Shown here one piece after another: positions 1 to 5,810 of a stretch of 6,453 nt of DNA; positions within the stretch are counted from its first letter, which is position 1, and every line of letters starts with the position of its first letter. The notes below the pieces were generated by a model. The model did no database searches. It saw only the letters and a program-made list of their open reading frames with translations, and was not told the DNA's origin. Where the stretch lies: the NCBI GenBank assembly GCA_021809225.1, contig JAKBAL010000132.1, forward strand, positions 1 through 6,453, given 5' to 3'. The DNA is from Pseudomonadota bacterium (lineage in GTDB: Bacteria; Pseudomonadota; Alphaproteobacteria; UBA9655). The position numbers were made by a program, and so were the translations under genes.

Positions 1-1596
1 AAAGACATTAAAATTGACCTGAAGAAAATTGAAGAGCGTATCCTCGAATTCCCTATTGCAGAAGGGGATTATGCCTTTATTCGGGGTATTCCTGGAAAAG
101 TACTCTACTTATCTCGCCACCTTCATAGTCCTGCAGATGAGGAAGAAGATCCTACGACCAGAGGAAATTTAGAATGCTATGATTTTACAATGAAAAAGGA
201 AGAAACACTCATCCCCAAAATTTCTTTTTATTCTCTTTCAGGGGATTCTCAGTGGCTTTGTTACTATGGAGCTAAACGGTTGAGAGTCGTTAAAGCAGGG
301 GAAAAACCTCAAGATAATGATTCTTCTTATCGTAAAGGTGGCTGGATTGAGTTGAATCGAGTTAAGGTTTCTGTCAATCCACCTCAAGAATGGGTGCAGA
401 TTTTTGATGAAGTGTGGCGTCTACAAAAGGACTTTTTTTGGACGGAAGATATGTCAAAAGTGGATTGGCAAGGTATTTATAAACGGTACCGTCCCCTTTT
501 AGATCGCCTCGCAACACGCGGGGAGCTCACGGATCTTATTGCAGAAATGCATGGCGAGTTGGGGACGTCTCATGCCTATGTTTTTGGCGGAGATTTACGT
601 TATCCTCCCCAGTATCCTCTCGGAGACTTAGGCGCAGATCTTACGTATGACAAGGTTGAGAAAGCGTATCGTATTTCTAACATTGCAAAGGGAGACTTGT
701 GGAGGCCTTCTCAAACGTCTCCATTGACGTCTCCTGGGTTGGGGATTCGTGAGGGAGATGTGTTGCTAGCCATTAATGGTCAAAAATTAGATGAGAGTAC
801 ATCTCCTGAAAAATTGCTTGTTAATCAAGCGGGTAATGTTGTCTCCCTGTTGATAAAAGGAGAGAAGAAAAAACCGCAAGATGTTTTTGTAACGACGTTA
901 ATTTCGCAGACCCCAGCACGCTATCGGGATTGGGTTGAAAAAAACAGAGCGTACGTGCATGAGAAAACTAAGGGTCGTGTGGGGTATATTCACGTTCCTG
1001 ATATGAAATCTCAGGGATTTGCCGAATTTCATCGAGGCTTTTTAGCAGAATTGAATAGAGACGGCCTTGTGGTAGATATTCGCTACAATGGAGGGGGAAA
1101 CGTGTCATCTCTTCTTCTAGAAAAGCTTAGTCGAAAACGTTTAGGGTATGATCAGAGTCGTTGGTGGGGAGCTATGCCTTATCCTTTTGAGTCCCCCATG
1201 GGGCCTATGGTTGCATTGATTAATGAGTATGCTGGATCAGATGGAGATATTTTCTCTCATAGCTTTAAAATGCTTAAACTGGGGCCTCTCATTGGCAAGA
1301 GAACGTGGGGTGGAGTGATTGGAATGTGGCTTCGCCATGGTCTCGTAGACGGAGGTTCAACGACACAACCAGAATTTTCTTTTTGGTTCCATGATGTAGG
1401 CTGGGGTGTTGAAAACTATGGGGTAGATCCTGACATTGAAGTTGAAATTACCCCTCAAGAGTATGAGAAAGGTGTTGATCCTCAGCTTGATCGTGGAATT
1501 GAGGAAGTCCTCACTATTTTGAAAGCTTCTCCTGCTCTAAAGCCGTTTACAACAGAGCGGCCAAACCTATCGCCCCCTAAACTTGAGGACGCATAG
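1..1596 (+). CDS. Tricorn-like S41 serine protease, C-terminal part (5' partial)
   Basis: The reading frame is open from the first base, so the ATG at 190 is internal; 531 residues of a much longer protein (tricorn proteins are usually about 1000 residues or more) are visible. Tricorn degrades peptides released by the proteasome or other proteases; in bacteria homologues are thought to process oligopeptides. Residue numbers here count from base 1. Residues 1-110 resemble the end of the beta-propeller region. Residues about 128-195 match the tricorn core domain (EW.QIFDEVWRLQKDFFW, then GELGTSHAYV with catalytic His191). A PDZ-like domain follows (about 208-298, with LGIREGDVLLAINGQ). The S41 catalytic domain includes DIRYNGGG and NEYAGSDGD, with the nucleophile Ser413 followed by Asp414. 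The GVENYGVDPDIEVE segment carries the Glu (471) expected in the charge relay. All key residues are present, so it is probably active. No signal peptide can be judged because the N terminus is outside the window. It converges with the next gene, 9 bases away. Confidence 0.93.
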   Translation, partial: KDIKIDLKKIEERILEFPIAEGDYAFIRGIPGKVLYLSRHLHSPADEEEDPTTRGNLECYDFTMKKEETLIPKISFYSLSGDSQWLCYYGAKRLRVVKAGEKPQDNDSSYRKGGWIELNRVKVSVNPPQEWVQIFDEVWRLQKDFFWTEDMSKVDWQGIYKRYRPLLDRLATRGELTDLIAEMHGELGTSHAYVFGGDLRYPPQYPLGDLGADLTYDKVEKAYRISNIAKGDLWRPSQTSPLTSPGLGIREGDVLLAINGQKLDESTSPEKLLVNQAGNVVSLLIKGEKKKPQDVFVTTLISQTPARYRDWVEKNRAYVHEKTKGRVGYIHVPDMKSQGFAEFHRGFLAELNRDGLVVDIRYNGGGNVSSLLLEKLSRKRLGYDQSRWWGAMPYPFESPMGPMVALINEYAGSDGDIFSHSFKMLKLGPLIGKRTWGGVIGMWLRHGLVDGGSTTQPEFSFWFHDVGWGVENYGVDPDIEVEITPQEYEKGVDPQLDRGIEEVLTILKASPALKPFTTERPNLSPPKLEDA

Positions 1597-1605
1597 AGAG
1601 ATTTA

Positions 1606-1608
1606 TTA
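1606..1608 (-). other. Stop codon inside a small inverted repeat between convergent genes
   Basis: The two convergent genes are 9 bases apart. The TAA of the minus-strand gene falls inside ATTAGA-GAATT-TCTAAT (1605-1621), a 6-base stem with a 5-base loop. There is no T-run on either strand, so the repeat is not called a terminator. Confidence 0.3.
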
Positions 1609-2592
1609 GAGAATTTCTAATGCGTTATCAAAAACAAGTTTGCGAGCTAGAGAAGGTAATGTGTCGTTGTTCTCGTCATCTGTATGGAGGCGGCGATCTA
1701 ATTCTTTTTGAGCGTTCATTTTCCAAAAAGCCTGCTTATAGCCACTGAACATTGTTCGATCAATGAGGGATGGCCCTCTTCTAAAATGAAGGAGATTAAT
1801 TGCGATCCGTTGATCGGGTGTACAAATCTCTTGAGCTTCTTCAACGCTAAGGTCTGAATGAATGAGACGGGGTTGTTCACCTTCGACGTCTTCGAGAATA
1901 ACACAAGCATTTCTCCCCATATGGCAGGTTTGAGTCATTGTCACAAGAGGGTCGCTTTCTTCATTAGTATCTTTTTGTGTGAGATGATGTAAGTGCACAG
2001 CGTAATATTTTTGTAAGTGAATAATAACTTTAAATTGGCTTTCATCAAGTAAGTTCACATTCATACGCTTTGTAATGCCCCTGTAGGCAATTGGACATAA
2101 GCCTCTCAAAGCTCTATCTAAGTTTGTTTCTAATATATAATGGCCATTAGAGTCTTTAGTGAGGACTTCATCATCCCACTTCCAGAGTTTTTCGTCATAA
2201 TAAATGGTTTTTCCGTCGAAAAGTGTTTTTGTTAAATGGGACTTAACAGGATCAGAAACGGCTGCAAGAATTAGTTTCCGCGCATCGTGCGAGGGAACAG
2301 GATAAGACAAAGCCGCGAAAGTACTTCGTGCATCTGAAAAAGTACTTTTTTCTCGTGTGATTGGACTTTTCTTTTGTGGAGGTGAAACAGAACGTGAGTG
2401 TTCTTCTGAAGCTTTTCTCTTTTTGTTTGCACTTGGAGGTTTTTGGTTTTCTTTGTCATTCTCTTCACGAGCCATTTTTTTAGCCAGACGAGAAGGATTT
2501 TTTCGAGGAGCAGTCACATTTTTCCCTGCAATTCCTTCATTTAAAGAAAAAACACACGCAAAAGCGACTAATACTAAAATTCGTAACAACAC
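1606..2592 (-). CDS. Exported protein with putative divergent HNH/EndoVII (LHH-type) nuclease domain
   Basis: I do not recognise a named gene. Of the 328 residues, 1-22 form a signal peptide (MLLRILVLVAFACVF core, cleavage likely after GIA). Residues 24-85 are Lys/Arg/Ser/Pro rich and look disordered, with a KKRK cluster at 57-60. Residues about 128-295 follow the order of motifs I know from LHH-type HNH toxin nucleases: TNLDRALRGLCPI (156-168; the family has NLERM..GlAPIG), VHLHHLTQ (199-206; family v.LHH..Q), PLVTMTQTCHMG (215-226; family gPl.EmTqt.Hrg) and, near the end, IDRTMFSGYKQAFWKMNA (277-294; family R..F...R..YWK..A). About 30 residues separate PIAYRG from LHH, more than usual. The start is GTG at 2592, chosen because the signal peptide begins there; upstream ATGs are out of frame. 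No strong Shine-Dalgarno is seen. The gene is transcribed alone or after tonB. The nuclease assignment is inference from motifs; an ordinary hypothetical secreted protein remains possible. Confidence 0.85.
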   Translation of the reverse strand: MLLRILVLVAFACVFSLNEGIAGKNVTAPRKNPSRLAKKMAREENDKENQKPPSANKKRKASEEHSRSVSPPQKKSPITREKSTFSDARSTFAALSYPVPSHDARKLILAAVSDPVKSHLTKTLFDGKTIYYDEKLWKWDDEVLTKDSNGHYILETNLDRALRGLCPIAYRGITKRMNVNLLDESQFKVIIHLQKYYAVHLHHLTQKDTNEESDPLVTMTQTCHMGRNACVILEDVEGEQPRLIHSDLSVEEAQEICTPDQRIAINLLHFRRGPSLIDRTMFSGYKQAFWKMNAQKELDRRLHTDDENNDTLPSLARKLVFDNALEIL

Positions 2593-2746
2593 CTTGGAAC
2601 CATCATCAATAGATTAATAACCCTATGGATATGGGCTTTAAGAAGATGATTCACAATAATAATTTTTGAGTAAAAGATATGTTGAATATAGATACAAAAA
2701 AATAAAAATTTAAATAAAATTTAATTTATATTTTAAATCATTTTTA
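2593..2746. other. AT-rich spacer between tonB and the exported protein gene
   Basis: This 154-base spacer is very AT-rich, above all at 2690-2750. It contains no open frame worth calling. Any promoter for the downstream minus-strand gene should lie here, but I see no convincing -35/-10 pair, so that gene may also be reached by readthrough from btuB-tonB. Confidence 0.5.
2696..2727 (-). terminator. Possible weak A/T-only terminator after tonB
   Basis: Read on the minus strand, an AAATT-AAAT / ATTT-A-AAATT stem of 9 A/T pairs with one bulge and a TTT loop (2706-2727) is followed directly by a T-rich run (TTTTTATTTTTTT, 2708-2696). It begins about 20 bases after the tonB stop codon, the right place for a rho-independent terminator. 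The stem has no G-C pairs, so efficiency should be poor and the match may simply reflect AT-rich sequence. Confidence 0.3.
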
Positions 2747-3382
2747 TCATTTTAATTGAAAAGAAATGGAAATGGTTTTTTGAAGGGAACCTTGCGTAAA
2801 TCTCCAAGATTGGACAGCTTCTAAGGCGGCGTCATCCAACCGAGCATGGCTCGAGCTTTTATGAAGAGTTGCAGCCAGTACATGACCTTCTGCATTGGTT
2901 TTGATTTTAATGGCTACAATTCCTTCTTGGCCGCGTTTGCGGCAGATCCAAGGATAGGAAGGCAGAGGACAATAAGCTACTCTTTGCGATGAGTGGGTTA
3001 ATAAAGCATTGGAAATGACAGATTTTCGCTGGCTCTCTTTCTTCTTGATCTCGTGAAGAGAAGGACCACGAGGATAAAGAGCGTCAGCAATGTTAAAATG
3101 AGCAGTCTTTTTCTTAGATGAGGGAGCTGCGGAAGCCTTCAACGTTTTTGCTTCCTCTTTAACGGATTTGCTTGAACTTTTGTGCTCTTTTTTTGCGGAA
3201 GAATATGAAGGAGGAAGGGAGGGCTCTAAGGGGGATTCTTCTAAGGAGCTTTGCCAAATAATGCTAATGGCATGCCTATCGGTTGCAGGTGACTTTAAAA
3301 ACTGAGGAATGAGAAAGATAGCAAAGGCTCCATGAAGGCCAAAGGAAAAAAAGATTGCAAAAAAAAGAGAACGATCTCTCAT
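2747..3382 (-). CDS. tonB: TonB family energy-transducing protein
   Basis: TonB couples the proton-motive force, via ExbB-ExbD in the inner membrane, to outer-membrane receptors. The 211-residue protein has the standard layout. A short cytoplasmic MRDR is followed by one membrane helix (about 6-26) containing S13-xxx-H17, the Ser/His pair conserved in TonB helices. A periplasmic linker (about 30-130) follows, then the C-terminal TonB domain (about 135-211) with YP at 143-144, GQEGIVAIKIKTNAEGHV, LDDAAL (182-187) and WRF (193-195). The linker is Lys/Ser rich rather than built from the EP/KP repeats of enterobacterial TonB. Two cysteines (138, 147) flank the YP motif. The ATG overlaps the receptor stop codon (ATGA, 3379-3382), so the two genes should be translationally coupled, and this TonB is probably dedicated to the upstream receptor. 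No exbB or exbD is visible; they must be encoded elsewhere. Confidence 0.92.
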   Translation of the reverse strand: MRDRSLFFAIFFSFGLHGAFAIFLIPQFLKSPATDRHAISIIWQSSLEESPLEPSLPPSYSSAKKEHKSSSKSVKEEAKTLKASAAPSSKKKTAHFNIADALYPRGPSLHEIKKKESQRKSVISNALLTHSSQRVAYCPLPSYPWICRKRGQEGIVAIKIKTNAEGHVLAATLHKSSSHARLDDAALEAVQSWRFTQGSLQKTISISFQLK

Positions 3383-5211
3383 AGTTTTGTCTCTAATCCT
3401 ATGTAAAACGCTCGCCCGCGTGTTCCATATCCGAACAGTTCTTCATAGCGTTTATTGGTAAGGTTCTCAATACGTCCAAAAAGAGAAATAGAATCGATAA
3501 TGTCGTAAGCTCCTCCCACATGGATGATCCCATAAGGAGCCAGCTTGCGTTTCGTGACGCTATCTTTTTGCGCGGAAACCCCATAGCCTTGAATAAAGAA
3601 AGAAAGTTTGGGTTGTGCTTGCCAATAAAGGCCCCCAGCTCCTTTAAAAGTTGGGATAAGAGGTGATTCTTTATCACCCGGAAAATCGCGGGCATGGGTT
3701 AATGTAAACGCGGAATTGAATTCAAGATTTTGGATTAGCTTTAAGGAAATAGCAATTTCAAGACCCCGGGTTTTCCTTTTTGCTCCATTGACTCTTTGCC
3801 ATTTGGTCGGGGCAACCTGGCGTGAGAGAGTGATTTTATCAATGTGCGTTAAAAATCCAGTAAGACTGACTTTGGCTTTGTTTTCTAAAAATAGTTGGTC
3901 AATGCCAATCTCAAAGCTATGGCTTTTTTCAGGCTTTAGATCAGGGTTAGGAACTTGCCAAACACCCTCTTGAAAAAGATCAGACAAAAAGGGTGGCTTA
4001 AAGTTTGTTCCAACACTTGTGCGAAAAAGGGTAGTCGGTGTTAATTTTTGATCAACGCCGATATTAAACGTTATTTTGTTTCCTATGAACTGATATCGAT
4101 CGACGCGAATACCTCCCTTGATAGCTGTTGAATCGAAAGGTTTAAAAGTATGGATAAGGTAAATTCCGCCGTGAGAGCGTTTGTGAAGCTGCTTATCCTT
4201 GGCTCTTTCTTGTCCGGCTTCTAAGCCTCCCATAAGGGTATTTTGAGAATTAAGCTTAATCTCAGAGTTATAAAAAAGGACAGGATGCTCGCCGAGAGTT
4301 GCATTATGATCAGAAGGCATTTGTGTGCTCCGTTGGAAACGAGAGTAAGCAACTTTTAAAGAATGATCTATCGTGTCACTGCCCCATTTGTTTTCAAAGC
4401 TGGCAAGAAGAGTTTGAATATGCGTAAAGTTCTTGCTAATAAAGGGTAGGCATACTTTTTTTTCAGGGATCGACCGAGGTTCGTCAAACTGTACCTTACC
4501 GTTTATGTACCGGATAAGACCTTCTATCTCCCAATTGTCCGTAAGAGCATATCCAATACGGGATGAAAAAGTGCCATTTTTGTAGTGATCACTTTGACGA
4601 TTTCCATGGAGACGATTTGTAAAACTAGCGGGTCCTCTTTTAAACCCGGCAGCTGTGAGAGAAAATTGAAGAGGGCCTTCTTCCCCTTGAGCAGTTGTTG
4701 TTCCATAAAGTGTGCGGAAACTCCCTCCTTCTGCTGTTGCATTTAAGGAGGGCTTTCCTTGTCCTTTTTTAGGAATAAGTTGAACAACTCCGCCTAAAGC
4801 TCCTGGACCATAAGCAAGGCTTTGCGGACCAGGAAGAACTTCCACTTGCTGAAGATCAGCATTTAAATAATCCGTAAGATCAACATTTCCCCCTGTAGCG
4901 GGGTTATTGAGATAAATTCCATCGACTAAGACCAAGTTCTGAGAAGAACGTGCCCCTCTGATGGAAAAATCTGTCAGGCGCCCAGGGGTTCCACTGGAAT
5001 TAAGGATAATACTGGGAACATAGGTCAGAGCGTCTTTAAGGAAGATTTCTTGATAATTATCAATGGTTGTATCGGAAATGATGGTTTCGTAACTTCCCGT
5101 TCCAGTAGTAGGTAAGGAGAGGGAAGTGGCGGTGACTTCGTAAACGGCCTCAGCCCTAAGAGGAGAGATAAAAATGTGCATTAATACGCACAATAGATTT
5201 AAAATACGCAT
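3379..5211 (-). CDS. btuB: TonB-dependent outer-membrane receptor, probable vitamin B12 (cobalamin) transporter BtuB
   Basis: This is a 22-strand-barrel type receptor that would import cobalamin across the outer membrane. From the ATG at 5211 it has 610 residues, close to the 614 of E. coli BtuB. Residues 1-22 form a signal peptide (hydrophobic LNLLCVLMHIFI, then LRAEA). YEVTATS (24-30) is a plausible TonB box. The plug domain (about 45-150) contains FSIRGARSSQNLVLVDGIYLNN, then VEVLPGPQSLAYGPGALGGVVQLIPKKG. The barrel fills the rest, with FKPPFLSDLFQ, NPDLKPEKSHSFEIG and FGRIENLTNKRYEE, all standard late-barrel motifs. The protein ends in Leu rather than the usual terminal Phe or Trp. B12 specificity is inferred from the cobalamin riboswitch directly upstream; the receptor fold itself is certain. 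The start is uncertain: the frame continues back to a GTG at 5325, which adds 38 residues and has a GGAG in front, whereas 5211 has no clear Shine-Dalgarno but gives a proper signal peptide. Confidence 0.9.
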   Translation of the reverse strand: MRILNLLCVLMHIFISPLRAEAVYEVTATSLSLPTTGTGSYETIISDTTIDNYQEIFLKDALTYVPSIILNSSGTPGRLTDFSIRGARSSQNLVLVDGIYLNNPATGGNVDLTDYLNADLQQVEVLPGPQSLAYGPGALGGVVQLIPKKGQGKPSLNATAEGGSFRTLYGTTTAQGEEGPLQFSLTAAGFKRGPASFTNRLHGNRQSDHYKNGTFSSRIGYALTDNWEIEGLIRYINGKVQFDEPRSIPEKKVCLPFISKNFTHIQTLLASFENKWGSDTIDHSLKVAYSRFQRSTQMPSDHNATLGEHPVLFYNSEIKLNSQNTLMGGLEAGQERAKDKQLHKRSHGGIYLIHTFKPFDSTAIKGGIRVDRYQFIGNKITFNIGVDQKLTPTTLFRTSVGTNFKPPFLSDLFQEGVWQVPNPDLKPEKSHSFEIGIDQLFLENKAKVSLTGFLTHIDKITLSRQVAPTKWQRVNGAKRKTRGLEIAISLKLIQNLEFNSAFTLTHARDFPGDKESPLIPTFKGAGGLYWQAQPKLSFFIQGYGVSAQKDSVTKRKLAPYGIIHVGGAYDIIDSISLFGRIENLTNKRYEELFGYGTRGRAFYIGLETKL

Positions 5212-5322
5212 CGGTAGAGAACAAGGTATCTTCAAGATCAATGAGTAGAGGTCTAGCTGAGCTAAACGTAATTGATTAGAATCATTACAAAGGTATAAAT
5301 GTAGTGGTAGTGAACAAAAGGA

Positions 5323-5334
5323 CACACGGTCTCC
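5323..5334 (-). promoter_or_regulatory. GGAG ribosome-binding site and in-frame GTG (alternative btuB start or leader start)
   Basis: On the minus strand GGAG (5334-5331) lies 5 bases before GTG (5325-5323), which is in frame with btuB and preceded by an in-frame TGA at 5340-5338. It is the only good ribosome-binding site between the riboswitch and the signal peptide. It may be the true btuB start, or a leader-peptide entry point that carries ribosomes into btuB. Confidence 0.45.
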
Positions 5335-5341
5335 ATATCAA

Positions 5342-5365
5342 GTGTTGACAATTGCTTGTCATCAC
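5342..5365 (-). promoter_or_regulatory. Hairpin with GNRA loop in the btuB leader
   Basis: The minus-strand RNA reads GUG-a-UGACAA-GCAA-UUGUCA-a-CAC: 9 base pairs with one A-A mismatch and a GCAA (GNRA) tetraloop. The perfect core is 5346-5361. No U-run follows, so it is not an intrinsic terminator. It lies 7 bases upstream of the GGAG and is probably part of the expression platform of the B12 switch. Confidence 0.5.
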
Positions 5366-5384
5366 CACTGACGGAAAGCCGTGA

Positions 5385-5408
5385 CTTTTGACGCACCCCG
5401 CGCAAAAG
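5385..5408 (-). ncRNA. P13 hairpin of the cobalamin riboswitch (kissing-loop partner)
   Basis: Eleven bases after P1 the RNA forms CUUUUG-CGC-GGGGU-GCG-U-CAAAAG, a 9-pair stem with one bulged U. Its loop GGGGU (5399-5395) is complementary to ACCCC (5527-5523) in the L5 segment CUACCCCCGUAACUG of the aptamer. This is the L5-L13 kissing interaction known from class I cobalamin riboswitches, where cobalamin stabilises the contact and so controls expression. Confidence 0.75.
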
Positions 5409-5419
5409 ATTGGTGACTT

Positions 5420-5575
5420 GTTATGGTAGGTCTCCTGACTCGGGCCTCATAGCCTCATTCTCCCCCTTCCCGAAGTTAACCTTCAGTGGGTATGTGGAGC
5501 TGGCTCTTCCCTTACAGTTACGGGGGTAGTCACGGACTTTCACCGTGTTCCCTCTTTGGCATATAGCGCCATAAC
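5420..5575 (-). ncRNA. Cobalamin (B12) riboswitch aptamer
   Basis: The minus-strand RNA has the conserved cobalamin core in order: P1 5' strand GUUAUGG (5575-5569), GGGAACACGGUGAAAGUCCG, CUACCCCCGUAACUGUAA, GCCAGCUCC, CCCACUG...GGGAAGG, GAGGC..UGAGGCCCGAG, the B12 box AGUCAGGAGACCUACCAU (5440-5423) and the P1 3' strand CCAUAAC (5426-5420), which pairs perfectly with the first element. It binds adenosylcobalamin or a related corrinoid and normally represses the downstream gene, here the btuB-like receptor and tonB. All signature segments are intact, so it should be functional. Confidence 0.96.
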
Positions 5576-5582
5576 TTTCTTA

Positions 5583-5611
5583 GGCATAGAATCTTTTAAG
5601 GAGAACGTCAA
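5583..5611 (-). promoter_or_regulatory. Candidate promoter for riboswitch-btuB-tonB
   Basis: On the minus strand TTGACG (5611-5606) is separated by 17 bases from TATGCC (5588-5583). The -35 is strong (5 of 6) and the -10 weak (3 of 6). Transcription would start at about 5576, exactly at the 5' strand of riboswitch helix P1, which supports the call. Confidence 0.5.
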
Positions 5612-5641
5612 GATTGCACATTTTTCTTTCTAGCAATTTAT

Positions 5642-5670
5642 TTGACGTATGGTGGAAAAAAGGATAATAG
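5642..5670 (+). promoter_or_regulatory. Candidate promoter for the methyltransferase gene
   Basis: TTGACG (5642-5647) is followed after 17 bases by TAATAG (5665-5670); a better -10 match, GATAAT (5663-5668), would give only 15 bases of spacing. The predicted leader would be about 135 bases. It diverges from the minus-strand TTGACG at 5611. Confidence 0.4.
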
Positions 5671-5681
5671 AAAATAAGCTA

Positions 5682-5744
5682 CCTTTTCTAAAAAGATTCC
5701 AAGCATAATGCTTAATAAATGTATTGATTAAGCTATAGAAAAGG
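5682..5744 (+). repeat. Nested inverted repeats in the methyltransferase leader
   Basis: A perfect 9-base inverted repeat, CCTTTTCTA (5682-5690) and TAGAAAAGG (5736-5744), encloses two mutually exclusive smaller stems: AAGCAT-A-ATGCTT (5701-5713) and GCTTAAT (5710-5716) with ATTAAGC (5727-5733). There is no T-run after it, so it is not an obvious terminator. It could be an RNA leader structure or an operator. Confidence 0.5.
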
Positions 5745-5800
5745 CAAAAATACATACTTAGTGTCTGTTTTTCCTTGTTTGTGATAACGTACATAAGGAA

Positions 5801-5806
5801 AGGAGA
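5801..5806 (+). promoter_or_regulatory. Shine-Dalgarno site of the methyltransferase gene
   Basis: AGGAGA lies 4 bases upstream of the ATG at 5811 and fixes that start. An adjacent AAGGAAA (5795-5801) can pair with TTTCCTT (5770-5776), so access may depend on local folding. Confidence 0.75.
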
Positions 5807-5810
5807 AACT

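Noticed and set aside
190..1596. ATG at 190 as the start of the protease
   Set aside because: The same frame is open to base 1 and the upstream residues (RGIPGKVLYLSRHLHS and so on) fit the tricorn propeller region, so the gene is truncated by the window edge.
1605..1621. ATTAGA-GAATT-TCTAAT as a bidirectional terminator between convergent genes
   Set aside because: The stem is only 6 mostly A/T pairs, with no T-run on either strand.
2357..2617. Plus-strand open frame of 86 codons
   Set aside because: It lies antisense to the exported-protein gene; its Phe/Leu/Arg-rich composition is what the complement of a Lys/Ser-rich coding stretch gives, and it has no ribosome-binding site or recognisable motif.
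3399..3973. Minus-strand frame 3399-3695 and plus-strand frame 3716-3973
   Set aside because: Both lie inside the receptor gene in other frames, while the receptor frame shows clear TonB-dependent receptor motifs throughout.
5342..5365. GNRA hairpin as an intrinsic terminator of the riboswitch
   Set aside because: No U-run follows; the next bases are ACUUGAUAUGGAG, leading to a ribosome-binding site, which fits translational control better.
5371..5382. Small hairpin ACGG-CUUU-CCGU between P13 and the GNRA hairpin
   Set aside because: Four pairs are too few to call as a separate feature; it may be part of the expression platform.
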